This document shows, piece after piece, positions 25,312 to 35,552 of a stretch of DNA of 64,000 nucleotides. The position numbers and the translations under genes are program-made. Source of the stretch: Spongilla lacustris. Lineage: Eukaryota > Porifera > Demospongiae > Spongillida > Spongillidae. The number at the start of each line of letters is the position of its first letter. The first letter of the stretch is position 1. The notes beneath the pieces were generated by a model. It worked only from the letters and a program-made list of their open reading frames with translations, did not search any database and was not told where the DNA came from. The stretch covers positions 6,126,023 to 6,190,022 of the forward strand of contig OX442415.1 in the NCBI GenBank assembly GCA_949361645.1, given 5' to 3'.

Positions 25312-25319
25312 CTATAGTC

Positions 25320-25480
25320 ACACGTTTGCAGAATTCTTCCACATCATCTACCATTCCACGCCAATAAAACCTCTCCACTATTTTGGACAGCGTCTTATCT
25401 TGTCCATGCAAAGTAACCACCATTAAGTTCAGCGCAATGATATCCTTCAAGAACGTAAGTTTATTGTTCATCCTTCTGTC
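25320..25480 (-). pseudogene. Ty3/gypsy integrase zinc-binding fragment
   Basis: The minus frame 25471-25259 includes LHGQDKTLSKIVERFYWRGM followed by VDDVEEFCKRV, the pattern of the N-terminal HHCC region of gypsy integrases. The frame continues across the hAT insertion at 24392 for a short distance and then stops. A relic. Confidence 0.65.
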
Positions 25481-25617
25481 ACAACCTATAACATATAATC
25501 AGTTAGCGCAAGATATTCCGAAGTACGTGTAGTTTCACTCAAACTTCGAATTAGTTATCGTGAAGTACTTCACGACTGACAAAATCATTTTGCGGCCCTA
25601 GCCTTCTTCGAAAACAG

Positions 25618-25842
25618 TCCCTTTCGTTCTTATTACAAAGAGGATGATATAGGTTTGGTAACAGCAGAAAGCTAGCAGTAGTGTATGTCGTGTTCCATGT
25701 CGAGCGACAGTATGTCCTGACGACAGAATTTCCTTAGGATATACGGTCGCTACATTAATTGTGAGCGACATAATTTCCTGAGGAAAAACTGTCGCCGCGA
25801 CACAATTTCCGGACGGCATATTTTCCTGTGACACCGTTGCTT
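25618..25842 (-). mobile_element. Right arm of the 225-bp inverted repeat
   Basis: Reverse complement of 23204-23427 with few differences; the shared protein-like segment keeps its frame here too (minus frame 25846-25598). Together the arms bound about 2.6 kb that contain the gypsy relic and the hAT insertion. Confidence 0.65.
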
Positions 25843-25849
25843 TCAATAC

Positions 25850-26952
25850 ATTTTGCTGTGGCCGGGTTACATTCGGCTATTCTAGCTTGTCTACATCACC
25901 CAAGAATAAAAGTACATTCAGCTAGAGAGAGAGCTTACAGATGTTTCAAACAGGCACGTTTGATGGAATTGCCGCCTATTTGGAAACGTGTCATTGGTCT
26001 GCAGTCAGATCATCAATTGCACTTTACTTACAAGGCATTTGTTCAATCAGCTACTACACAACTTTAAGTACTATAAGTGCATTCCCTACAACTGATCATA
26101 CTAACTGCGTAGATGTGTCTAGGTGCTATCTAGCTTGCACTGACCGTGCAAGAGACTGATGTACCGAAACATATATCGGTCCAGGGACGATTTAATGAAA
26201 ATAACCCGCACAACTATAACTTCTATAAGACATTTGCATAACGTTGGTCCACCTTTGGCTGTATGCGTTCCACAGAACAACTCTTTCTGAACATTTAAAA
26301 ACAAATTTGGACTTTGTTGCGTGTGTCTAACTCACACACTATGTTCCGAAACACGATGGGTCCGCGACCTGTTCACCGAGCAGTTGTACCCACATGCTTA
26401 AGCCCCTTACAATGGCTATACGTTCGTTCCACAGAGGGAATAGCATAATGCTTTGCTTTTAGAAATGAATGGTTGGAAGCATATCTAAGTAGAGATATGT
26501 TTCGAAGAGGCGGAAATGATAGATACGGTACCTACGTAGAGTGGCTTAGTGAATTGCATGAACAATAGTTACTAACCTGGAAAGCAAGATCAGTGGGGGT
26601 ACGAAGAATGCCTACTGAAGATCTCGATTTTTCTCTTTATAGTAATACAGCAGTGAAATTAGGGGCCTAGGGGGGAAAGCGTAATCTACAAAAGGGTTAA
26701 CCGAAACACAGTTCACTTCAAAGGGTCAGCCGCCTACAATTGACAATTCAACGGATCACGTGACGCGTTTCGTATACATCAATCTAAAGGACAAAACTAA
26801 TCATACGTGAAACATTGCCATGGGAACGCTGTTAATTAATATAGCACCCCACATTACGTAATGATTACGTATACCGTTTCATGCTTTATTTTATATATAT
26901 GACGTCAAAAATCACATGAAAATATGAAATTCATTTGAGGTTAATTCAATGC
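25850..26952. other. No gene recognised
   Basis: Several short frames without recognisable domains. No clear repeat. Confidence 0.4.
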
Positions 26953-27138
26953 TGTCCGCCATCTTGGTGCTCAAGTTACTATAGAACGGTATGGGCAATT
27001 TACAGTTTTTTATTATTTATGCCAGTTTTGGGTCTCGTAATACTTTTATATAAACCCATAATCACTTACTGTGAACGTACAGTAATAACCAAAGGCTTTG
27101 TTTTGCCCATAGTAACTTGAGCACCAAGATGGCGGACA
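26953..27138. mobile_element. Foldback MITE
   Basis: TGTCCGCCATCTTGGTGCTC with AAGTTACTAT at the left is exactly inverted at the right. GGGCAA and TTGCCC continue the stem after a short interruption. Total 186 bp, no coding potential. Confidence 0.8.
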
Positions 27139-27239
27139 ACAAATAATTTAAATTTCAATGAATGTCGTTGCTCACGCGATGAAAAGGGTCTTTATCTCAT
27201 TCTGATACCAGCAGATGTTTTTCCAAATAATTCTGCAGC

Positions 27240-27480
27240 CATTGGCGCTGTTTAAAAGATACGAACTTCTTTTGTTCAAACGGTCTGGCGAGTCCGACTT
27301 GATGAAAATGATCGTCTTTCCATTATGGTTCGTTAGCTATAAAGGGCTAAAATATCAGTCTCTCGTTACGCGAGTTATTAATTTTAAAAAAAAAAAGACC
27401 CGGCGCGGGTCGCTTTTTTTTTTTTTAATGACTTCATGATTCGGCACAAATCTTATATGGAACCTACTACCGTAGGTTCC
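27240..27480 (-). repeat. Interspersed repeat with a terminal hairpin (copy 1)
   Basis: Read on the minus strand it is homologous to 51220-51440 plus. Shared blocks are GATTTGTGCCG, ATCATGAA, AAAGACGATCATTTTCAT and CGCCAGACCG. It begins with a hairpin of 9-bp stems (GGAACCTAC, loop GGTA, GTAGGTTCC) at 27459-27480. A second hairpin (GACCC...GGGTC) lies at about 27397-27411. The family is unknown. Confidence 0.7.
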
Positions 27481-27500
27481 AATGATCAAGAAACGCACGT

Positions 27501-27600
27501 TTATAATGGATAGAGCTCAGGAAAGAACTTGACAAACTCTGAGTGGAGAGCCTGATGGGACACCATATTAACACCGTCCGATTTCAAAACAGTAAAGTTC
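27501..27600 (-). pseudogene. Short non-LTR RT fragment
   Basis: VLKSDGVNMVSHQAL and FFPEL match VLKIDMKNAFNLVSRQAL and FFPEL of the RT at 31690-32271, with the catalytic region damaged. A 23-base T run (27601-27623) cuts it off. Confidence 0.6.
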
Positions 27601-27623
27601 TTTTTTTTTTTTTTTTTTTTTTT

Positions 27624-28054
27624 CGCAAAAGTTAACACTGCATGTGTGGCTACAATGAACATGTTTTTGGACATGTAGCTGATGGCTACGTGCACGACAC
27701 GCCCCTCCAGTACCTTTATCAAACCCCCCTGGGCGTAGCCCGACCTTCGCGCCCAAACAGTGATCCTCAGGCCAATCCAGTTCCTGATCAAACCATGCTG
27801 CATGCCAACACTCTGAACAATAAGTTTAAAACTATCCATTTAAAAAGGCTCCTAATATGTCAGATCAGGATGCGGAACAATCTGCCTCTCATAACTGACA
27901 AGGAAGAAAAAAAAACATTCCAACCAGTCTTATCATGCTTGAGCACCGTACTAGTAAACATGTTTATTGAAACAAGAAACATATACATGTATTCCCTGAA
28001 GGGGAGGTATTTATAACTAATTATAAGTACACAGTTGCTCCTCTGAGCATTATG
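27624..28054. other. No gene recognised
   Basis: A plus frame at 27642-28016 has no recognised domain; it includes the GGGCGTAGCCCGACC motif (27731) of the short palindromic family. Confidence 0.35.
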
Positions 28055-28240
28055 GTGCGGTACCTTACCTACTACTACCCCTACTCCTCCCTTACCTACT
28101 ACTACCCCTACTCCTCCCCTTACCTACTACTACCCCTACTCCTCCCCTTACCTACTAGTATATACCCCTGTAGACTCCTCCCCTTACCTACTACTACTCC
28201 TACTACTACTACTCCTCCCCTTATACCTACTATTCCCCTG
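28055..28240. repeat. Pyrimidine-rich minisatellite
   Basis: Units of about 27-28 bp, TTACCTACTACTACCCCTAC plus TCCTCCC, repeat about six times with variation. Confidence 0.9.
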
Positions 28241-28792
28241 GTGCATGGAGTGAGGTCACCTCAAAGGTCACATATGTGATGATGACAAATTCACTGATAC
28301 ACTACTTCCAGAGTATGAAACATATCTACATGAATACTGTTCACAAGTTGAGTTGACACAGATCACTTTAATTTACATAACACTGTAATAAAGGAAGAGA
28401 TGGTGAACACACCTTTTGCTGTCATATGAAGAGAGCCAGAGAGAGTAAATGTAGTAGTACTGAGTATAACATTGTTTGTGTACTGAACAATATGTATCAT
28501 CCATGGCTGAGTTATTTATGGTTATGACATGTAGATATACATGATTACTATGTAAATGACATATATACCATGCAAGTTCAGATCGTACCTAAGTGATCAG
28601 TGTTTCTCTATGGTATCATAATTGCAACGTCAGAGGATCCATGGTCCCTCTAGCATTTTAAAATGCAAAGTACTCTGTTTCCACTATTGGGGTATATAAG
28701 ATTAATAGTGATGAAATGTCTTTTGCCAAGTGAATATATTTAGATGTAGCGTGACTGTTGAAAGCATCCATTGATGAGTAAAAAGCAATGAA
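28241..28792. other. No gene recognised
   Basis: AT-rich; nothing that I can name. Confidence 0.4.
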
Positions 28793-28879
28793 ACAAGTAA
28801 ATAAAAACATTCTCTATGAGAAAGTTGGTGGTATATAGGATTTGAAGGCAATGGTGGTGTAAAAAGGAAGGGAACAAGG

Positions 28880-29602
28880 CAGGGTTGCCGAAAGTCAGGC
28901 CGGGGTCCGGCCTGTGACCGGCCGGCCTGACAGCCCCGGCCTGTCAGGCCGGCCTGCCAGGTCGGATAAATTGATGTTATTAAACAATTTATTAAAAATT
29001 CATGGCTAACCACAAAACATTATGATATTATTAAACAATTTATTGCAGAGAGCCGCAGTTCAGGGAGAGTATGATGCATGGCTGCTTGTTCCTGAGGCCC
29101 GAATCATAGATGCAAAATCCCCTATTGACCCTCTAGCGTGGTGGAAAATGCACGATGGGCATTTCCCCACAATTGCAAAGCTTGCCAGGAAGTGATTAGC
29201 TATTCCTGCTTCTTCAGCTCCATCCGAGCGGGTGTTTTCTCGAGCTAAGCTGATTCAACAGCGCCAGAGATGGAACCTTCTCACTCAACGTTTGGAGGCG
29301 TGTGTCATGCTGAAGCACAATGCATGGTTAATAGCAAGTATTTAGATAGCAAGCGCGCTGTTTGCATCACTGCATGTTACATGTATGTAACTCAGACTCA
29401 GTTTCTGCATCTGTAATTTGTAAATTGTAACCATTACCAGCTGATTGCAATAACTATAATAATTGCTCGCAAATTGAATTAATAATTTATAATAATAACC
29501 GGCCTGCCGGCCTGTCAGGCCAGGGTCCGACCTGCCAGGCCAAGCTAAATGTCCGGCCTGGCAGGCCGACCTGGCAGGCCGGGCTGGCCTTCGGCAACCC
29601 TG
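28880..29602. mobile_element. hAT transposon remnant with perfect 8-bp duplication
   Basis: The termini CAGGGTTGCCGAA and its inverted form are followed by CCGGCCTGNCAGG repeats on both sides. GAACAAGG flanks the element exactly (28872-28879, 29603-29610). The interior retains the end of a hAT transposase. Confidence 0.92.
29049..29345 (+). pseudogene. hAT transposase C-terminal dimerisation domain, broken
   Basis: After a possible acceptor at about 29048 the frame reads DPLAWWKMHDGHFPTIAKLA, then LAIPASSAPSERVFSRA and ends with LKHNAWL, the conserved hAT family C-terminal dimerisation motif. A single in-frame TGA at 29193-29195 stands where the family usually has an aromatic residue (KYLAIPAS). 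The catalytic part is missing. It lies within the element at 28880-29602. Confidence 0.85.
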
Positions 29603-29810
29603 GAACAAGGGTCTAATAAGGGAAAATGGAGTAGTCCTATATTTAGCACATTTCTACATGTATAGGATATAGTATGTTGTTCGTGTGCTAAATATAGGAC
29701 TATTCCATTTTCCCTTATTAGACCCTTGTTCCCTTCCTTTTTACACCACCATTGCCTTCAAATCCTATATACCACCAACTTTCTCATAGAGAATGTTTTT
29801 ATTTACTTGT

Positions 29811-30336
29811 CATCTATGACGCACACACAAATGTACATGTACTGGCTGCGCCGGCGAATAAACAGGAAACTGAAGGCTTAAGTATTTTCATTATGGCGTA
29901 CTGTTAATGAATTCTAAATTGGCCATGCAAGTTTCACGTGATTGAGCTAATTACGTACATGTACATGTATTATTATAATTATAATCATCACTTATATATC
30001 CTCCTACATGTACACTGTATTTGATTTTTATTTTTTTTACCAACACTGCTGAAACGTGTAAGCAGAGATAATATATATCATCTGTGGTGTAAACCGGTAA
30101 GTGTGACTCACGGCATATATTTATCATTTTCTGTTAATCTTTGAGACAGTTGGGCGTAGCCCGATCGCGTATTGGCGTGCATAATAAGTATGGCGATAAG
30201 TACTTGCTGAATAACGTTTGCGCGCAGCGGAGCTGGTCCTGTCATATACGTTAATCTCTGACGCTATGTAGGTTGAGATTTGCAGCACGCAATTCGTCAG
30301 TGAGGTAAATTAGCATCGCTATGCAGATCTGGCACA
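29811..30336. other. No gene recognised
   Basis: Contains a half-site of the TTGGGCGTAGCCCGA family at about 30149. No coding frame. Confidence 0.4.
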
Positions 30337-30430
<94 letters not shown>

Positions 30431-30517
30431 GTGTGTGTGTGTGCGTGTGTGTGTGTGTGTGTGCGTGCGTGTGTGTGGGTGTGCGCGTGTGCGTGCATGT
30501 GTGTAGGCCTATGTGTG

Positions 30518-30593
<76 letters not shown>
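30337..30593. repeat. (GT)n microsatellite
   Basis: Two almost pure GT tracts (30337-30429 and about 30519-30592) with an imperfect GTGC section between. All long frames here on both strands are artefacts. Confidence 0.97.
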
Positions 30594-30596
<3 letters not shown>

Positions 30597-30599
30597 GAC

Positions 30600-32290
30600 G
30601 GATCCAGGGGGAGGGGGCGGCCTCCACCTTAACTCCCAGACGAGCACTGTGGCAAAAGTCAACAATTACGTCATGCAACCAATTATGGTGGGTCACTACG
30701 TCACCACCCGCCTGCAGGTCACTGCATGATGGCCTAGAGGGTCTAGTGCAGTGTCTGGGCATAGTGGGCATAAGGAACCCCTGGACAAATCATGGCCAAG
30801 CCACCATTTTAAGGCTACCAAGAACTCATTAGGTTCCAAGTGGAGCAGATGGTACCACAGACAACCAGGAAGCAGAGTGAGGGGCTGACTCAGACAGAAT
30901 ACGGGCCTTGTTAGCTACCGAAGAAGACAATAACAATGTCTGGAACAGACGATTATCTAGTTTTTGGGATAAAGATCTCTGTTTGATAGGAGAGGACAGA
31001 ACAGATTCCACAGAAATGGCATCAGAAGGAAGGACCTGGATGTTGAAACGATTGATTGCCTGAACAAGATACTGATTATCTCTGTCACCAAAGCCAGAGG
31101 AGCACACAGAAGCAATAAATGCTGCGCTAGAATGGTAAGAAAGTGACCGCAAACCAAGGCCACCGTAGCATAGACTGAGTTGAACCTGTTGCCATGTGGA
31201 GTCAGAGGTGTCCAATACAAAGCAATCTTTAAAACACAGTCTGACATCATTATCAAAAAGCTGCAAAGGATCAGAGACCAAACTTGGAGGGGTGGCTCTT
31301 GCCAGGTGAACTAGCTTACAAAAACTCCCACATACCCGCAACAGAATTAGCGCCACCTGGGGATCAATGGATGCAACCTCAACAAGTTTAGAAAGCAACT
31401 TCACAACATCAAGACGCTTTGAGGCAATGAAATTTGCACAGAAAAGGTAATCACCAATGGGGGCTCCTAGAATGACAATGTGAGGCAAGTGTGATGTTTT
31501 CATTGCGGCTGGAAAGGAATGTAGATCATTTCGGCTAAAGACTTCACACTTGTTTAAGTTGATGAAAATGCCCAAAGATGGACCAAATTCCTCAAGGATT
31601 GACACAGCCTTCTTACCAGCCAGTACCCCATCATCCAAGAACCATGCTTGGAAAAGTAGATCAAGGCACTCGTCATCTGCATCAATGGCTCATACTACTT
31701 TGTGAAGGACCAAAGCAAAGAATAAAGGACCCAGTGGGTCTCCCTGTTGCACCCCTGCCTCAGAGGATAACTGACCTAAAGAATGCCACAATAGTGGGTG
31801 TGACCCATAGCACCAACTAGCCCATAGCAGAAGCTCGGGGAAAAAAGTAGCACACTCATCCAGTAGAGCCTGCCGAGACACAAGATTGAAGGCATTCTTC
31901 ATGTCAATCTTGAGGACTACAAAGTCATCACTATCCCAGTGCTCATCCATACATCGCCTTAAACCATGGATGATCTTTTCTGAACCAAGAGTGCAGGACA
32001 CTCCCAACTGAAGGGGTTGGAAGAAGTCCGATGCCTTCTCCTTTACCAGAGCACACAAACACTTTCCAGTGAGCCGTCTTAAAGTCTCCCCTACAGCAAT
32101 TGGACGGAAATCAGGAGGGCACCCTTCCTTCTGTTTGTTCAAGGCCGTTAAGCTACCCCCAGCTAAGAATTTAGACACTAATGAGGGAGCTTTACCAGAT
32201 GCCAAAAGATTGACAATATCCCTCAGAGATGAGCAAATGGATGTTTGCAAGGGGATGCTAGCAGCATCCAAAAGTTGTTGAACTCGTACT
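30600..32290 (-). pseudogene. Non-LTR retrotransposon reverse transcriptase (one stop, C-terminal frameshift)
   Basis: The minus frame from 32271 contains RT motifs in order: DFRPIAVGETLRRLTGKCL, VLKIDMKNAFN (first catalytic Asp), AGVQQGDPLGPLFFAL, and, after one in-frame TGA at 31690-31692, WFLDDGVLAG as the active-site box (LDDG instead of the usual YADD). The thumb region continues to 30829. A stop and shift follow, but CPLCPDTALDPLGHHAVTC, the CCHC finger, can still be read at about 30740-30690. The (GT)n tract then truncates it. The combination of RT with a downstream CCHC resembles R2/NeSL-like non-LTR elements; clade assignment is inference. The N-terminal part is missing. Confidence 0.85.
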
Positions 32291-32305
32291 ACAGTTAATT
32301 AAATT

Positions 32306-33427
32306 TCAAGATGGGAGCCACCTGGAAAGGATCACTGTTGCATTCGCTCTCACCAAATGCAGGTGGAGCCTACTGTACAGCTCAGACAGCACAGCTGATT
32401 TTGTTTTGCCCGATGTTATGGCAAGACGGGAGGCAAGCATTTTAAACGAATCTATGGCTTCTTTTCCCCAAGCACCATACGACTCTGCAACCAGAGGTAT
32501 ACAACACCACCCCAAGGCATTGCATTTGGGGTCATTTTCTATGTGTTTACGCACATCAGTGGACAACGCAGCTGCCCCAGCTGACAATCCCGCTACTGAT
32601 ACAATTCTAGGATTTAGCGGTGATGTCACTGAGATATCAAAGGCAGCTGGTTTACCAAGAGCCCAATTGGGTAGCAAAATGTCTGCGGGGCGTGAGTGGT
32701 CATGGTCTGAAGTAAGGTTGCTGCCCATCTCCACCTTCACACTCAAGTGGGCTCTACGGCAAGTCTCCACCAACACATTGCGCAGATGGTTGTGACGGAT
32801 GTCCACATCTCCTCCTTTTTTGCATGTTGTGGCGTGGTGACCAAGGAGATCTAATGCGCTGTTTGGGCATAGGGCACACTGGGAACCATTAGAGGTGTCC
32901 AAACCAAGCCACCACTTGACAGCTACCTGGAATACTGAAGGCTCAAGATGAAGGCCGAGACCTTCAGAAGGGACTACAGACAGCCATGAAGCAGCATGTG
33001 GGTATGAGACAGACAACAGATGAGCCTTATCAGCAACAGAAGAAGCAATCAGGATGCTATTGAGCTGATGGATATCAATCTTGCTTGAAAGTTGCTTTTG
33101 ATGGACTGGAGATGAAACTAAACCATCAGTCTGAATTGCATCAGAAGGAGATATGGACGCTTTAAATGTCTGTACTGCATGAGAGAGATGGTGGTCTGAT
33201 ATGGAGCCATAGCCAGAGGAGCATAGAGATGCAATGAATGCTGCAGGTGAGTGGCGGGACAGAGACCTCATGCCCAACCCTCCTTTGCTTAGGCTTAGCT
33301 GGGCTTGCTGCCAGGCAACATCAGATGTATCAACTGCAGTGCATGATGAAAAACATCTACTAACATCTTCGTTGTACTGACACCTTAGTTTCTGTAGAAA
33401 CATTAGCGGTACTGTTGCAGGCTGCAT
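32306..33427 (-). CDS. Non-LTR retrotransposon C-terminal ORF: thumb, CCHC finger, restriction-like endonuclease
   Basis: An uninterrupted 373-codon frame ending naturally at 32306. Residues 1-150 correspond to the RT thumb region of the neighbouring copy. A zinc finger follows (C184, C187, H197 or H198, C202). Next come R211-H212-N, E233, the R-P-A-D motif (D249) and D264, the spacing expected of a PD-(D/E)XK restriction-like endonuclease of R2-type retrotransposons. The RT core is absent upstream, where the sequence is cut by a CAGGCCCGTAGCCA end at 33445. It lies just upstream, on the same strand, of the RT copy at 30600-32290. As an element fragment it is unlikely to be active alone. Confidence 0.8.
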   Translation of the reverse strand: MQPATVPLMFLQKLRCQYNEDVSRCFSSCTAVDTSDVAWQQAQLSLSKGGLGMRSLSRHSPAAFIASLCSSGYGSISDHHLSHAVQTFKASISPSDAIQTDGLVSSPVHQKQLSSKIDIHQLNSILIASSVADKAHLLSVSYPHAASWLSVVPSEGLGLHLEPSVFQVAVKWWLGLDTSNGSQCALCPNSALDLLGHHATTCKKGGDVDIRHNHLRNVLVETCRRAHLSVKVEMGSNLTSDHDHSRPADILLPNWALGKPAAFDISVTSPLNPRIVSVAGLSAGAAALSTDVRKHIENDPKCNALGWCCIPLVAESYGAWGKEAIDSFKMLASRLAITSGKTKSAVLSELYSRLHLHLVRANATVILSRWLPS

Positions 33428-34369
33428 CTGTGATTGATGCCGGCCAGGCCCGTAGCCATAGAGGGTGCATTAGGTGCATTTGCACCCCCCGCCCCCCCGC
33501 CCCCCCCCCCCCCCCCCCCCCCCCCCCCGCCTGCCGCTAGGTCCGCTCTATTTTGTCCAATGAATATAATTACATTAGAACGCTCGCCTTACACAGTCCA
33601 GGAAGCAAATTACATTGTAATTTAACACGTTTACACTGTCAACACGTGATTTTCACGTTTGAATTGTAACTTGTTTAATAGGAGCCAGACCAGTTCTGAT
33701 CAGTCAGGTTCGAACCAAGCAATGACTACATGTGTATTGCATGGTATTATTGGCGGCGTGCGTGGTTATTACGTGTATATCGGTCCGTCCATGGGGTCTG
33801 CGACTCGTACAAGTGAAATTAAATAAAGCCTGCTGTACGACGGGCAATGGAGAAGTTCCTGCCAGCAACAACAAAAAAAAAAAAAAAAAGTGTATATAGT
33901 TTAGAAGATATCTGTATGATTCCAAATCATGCAGTGTGCATGTACATGTATAAAACTGGTGATCAGCAAACATATATCAATCCAGCACAGCGTTCCTCTG
34001 TGAATTAAGTTGAATGTAAGGAGCAGATAGATGTTACTGAGTCGATGGAGGTTACTGAGTTACCAATTGATCAGTTCGAATTCTCTGCAGGGTTGTATAA
34101 TAGTTCGATAGCAGTATATAAATTTGCCAAAATATTTTGGGATAATTAATGATGTGTCCACTGCATGTTTTCATTGCTGCATTTCAAGGGCTAACATCGA
34201 CCGAAAGATGCTTCCTATAAAACTCGTAGATAATGGTGCATTGTCAAAGGCGGATCTACCATGCTTAATTCATCCATTTTAATATAGTATATAGCCAGTC
34301 TATACAATTAAAGTTAGCTAAGAACGCAAAAACTTGGCGACCTTATCTAGTTTGTAACGTTCTTTCCAT

Positions 34370-34510
34370 GCAGTTCTAATTGTCGCCCGTTATTGCCCGT
34401 TGTTTCAGTTCCGCATAACATGTTGCCTGTTGTTTCAGTTCTACGTAACATGTTGCCTGCATGTTGTTTCAGACATGCAGTTCCACGTAAACATGTTGCT
34501 TGCATGTTGC
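34370..34510. repeat. Tandem repeat with TTGTTTCAGTTC
   Basis: About four irregular units containing GTTTCAGTTC, YRCRTAACATGTTGC and CATGTTG, of roughly 30-40 bp. Confidence 0.75.
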
Positions 34511-34753
34511 ATAAACAACACAACATTACACGCATATGCGCTGTGAAGTTCCCTATCGGATGCTAATTGGATGCGCATGGATCGCTATGATCTAAAGTTT
34601 TTAGGGCCGCCAAATATCTATTGCAGGCACTGATAGTTGATAATGAAAAGTGATTGTGATTAAATTAATTAGCTCGCAAAGTTCTAGCTTACACAGCACT
34701 CCCCCAAAACCCTTGGCTGGTGGCGCAAAGGTACTTGGACCCTGCATTGGTAA

Positions 34754-34777
34754 CCCCCCCCCCCCCCCCCCCCCCCC
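34754..34777. repeat. Poly-C tract
   Basis: About 24 C. Confidence 0.9.
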
Positions 34778-35311
34778 TTCACCCCACCCCCACCATATTT
34801 CTGGCTGGATCCGCCAATATCAGGCATAAAAGGGGGCAGTGTATTAATGAACCATTTCGGGCGTGGAAATAAAGGTGACCTAGACTGGCTATAACCTGGC
34901 ATTGTTACATATTCATTATGAATCAAAAGGTTGTCGATAGTTGGGTAATATATACCCATCTTAATTCCCTTTAATTGCACCTCAGTTTCACTGTTAGCTA
35001 GAGTTGCATTTATATTGATTCAACTGGTGTAGAGGAACGTAGGAACGGCTTGCGCAATAAATAACTGGATTGACAATTATCACCATCCGAAACTCATTTA
35101 CAGACTCAAAACTGCATGCAACAAGCATGCACAAATATGCCCGCAGTATGTTCTAGCAAAAGCATGCCCAAGCATGACAGGATTTGCACCCCGCCCCAGC
35201 TAAATGTCTGGCTACGGGCCTGCAATGCCGCAAGTGTAGATGCTGAAACCACTGACAGTTGACTAAAAGCTTGACCGCTTGACAATAATGGTTGTGAATG
35301 AGGAGCAAGCC

Positions 35312-35367
35312 TAGTTGGGCGTGGTCCGCCCTTCGCGAATACGCGAAGGGCGGGCCACGCCCAACTA
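35312..35367. mobile_element. 56-bp palindromic MITE with 9-bp target duplication
   Basis: TAGTTGGGCGTGGTCCGCCC, then TTCGCG, AATA and the near-exact complement. GAGCAAGCC flanks it on both sides (35303-35311, 35368-35376). It consists of little more than its two terminal repeats. Confidence 0.88.
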
Positions 35368-35552
35368 GAGCAAGCCCAGCAGAAATAGGCAATACAGTTT
35401 GCAGAGCTGTACACGGAGCGGAAATGGAATATGAGAGCCTCGATGGGAAATAGCCGTCTTTCTAGCCTAGCTCTCCTGCATTAGGCTGCATATACATTAT
35501 GACATGGACGTGGACTTAGATGAAGTTGTCACACGCTATGCCCATTTGCACC

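Larger units (their letters stand above)
28793..29810. mobile_element. Foldback MITE interrupted by a hAT element
   Basis: The arms start ACAAGTAAATAAAAACATTC and are inverted at 29791-29810. Without the internal hAT element and one duplication the MITE is 287 bp, almost the size of the uninterrupted copy at 52272-52560 (289 bp). A truncated copy lies at 50350-50529. Confidence 0.85.
33445..35222. mobile_element. Possible element bounded by CAGGCCCGTAGCCA
   Basis: CAGGCCCGTAGCCA at 33445-33458 is exactly inverted at 35209-35222, and both ends continue into GGTGCAAAT and GGGGCGGGG-like sequence. The interior has poly-C tracts but no transposase. The flanks do not form an 8-bp duplication, so these may be ends of separate copies. 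Confidence 0.35.

Noticed and set aside
30297..30771. Frames of (CV)n and (HT)n
   Set aside because: Translation of a (GT)n microsatellite.
33703..33712. GGTTCGAACC, tRNA B-box like
   Set aside because: No clover-leaf with acceptor, D and anticodon arms could be built around it.
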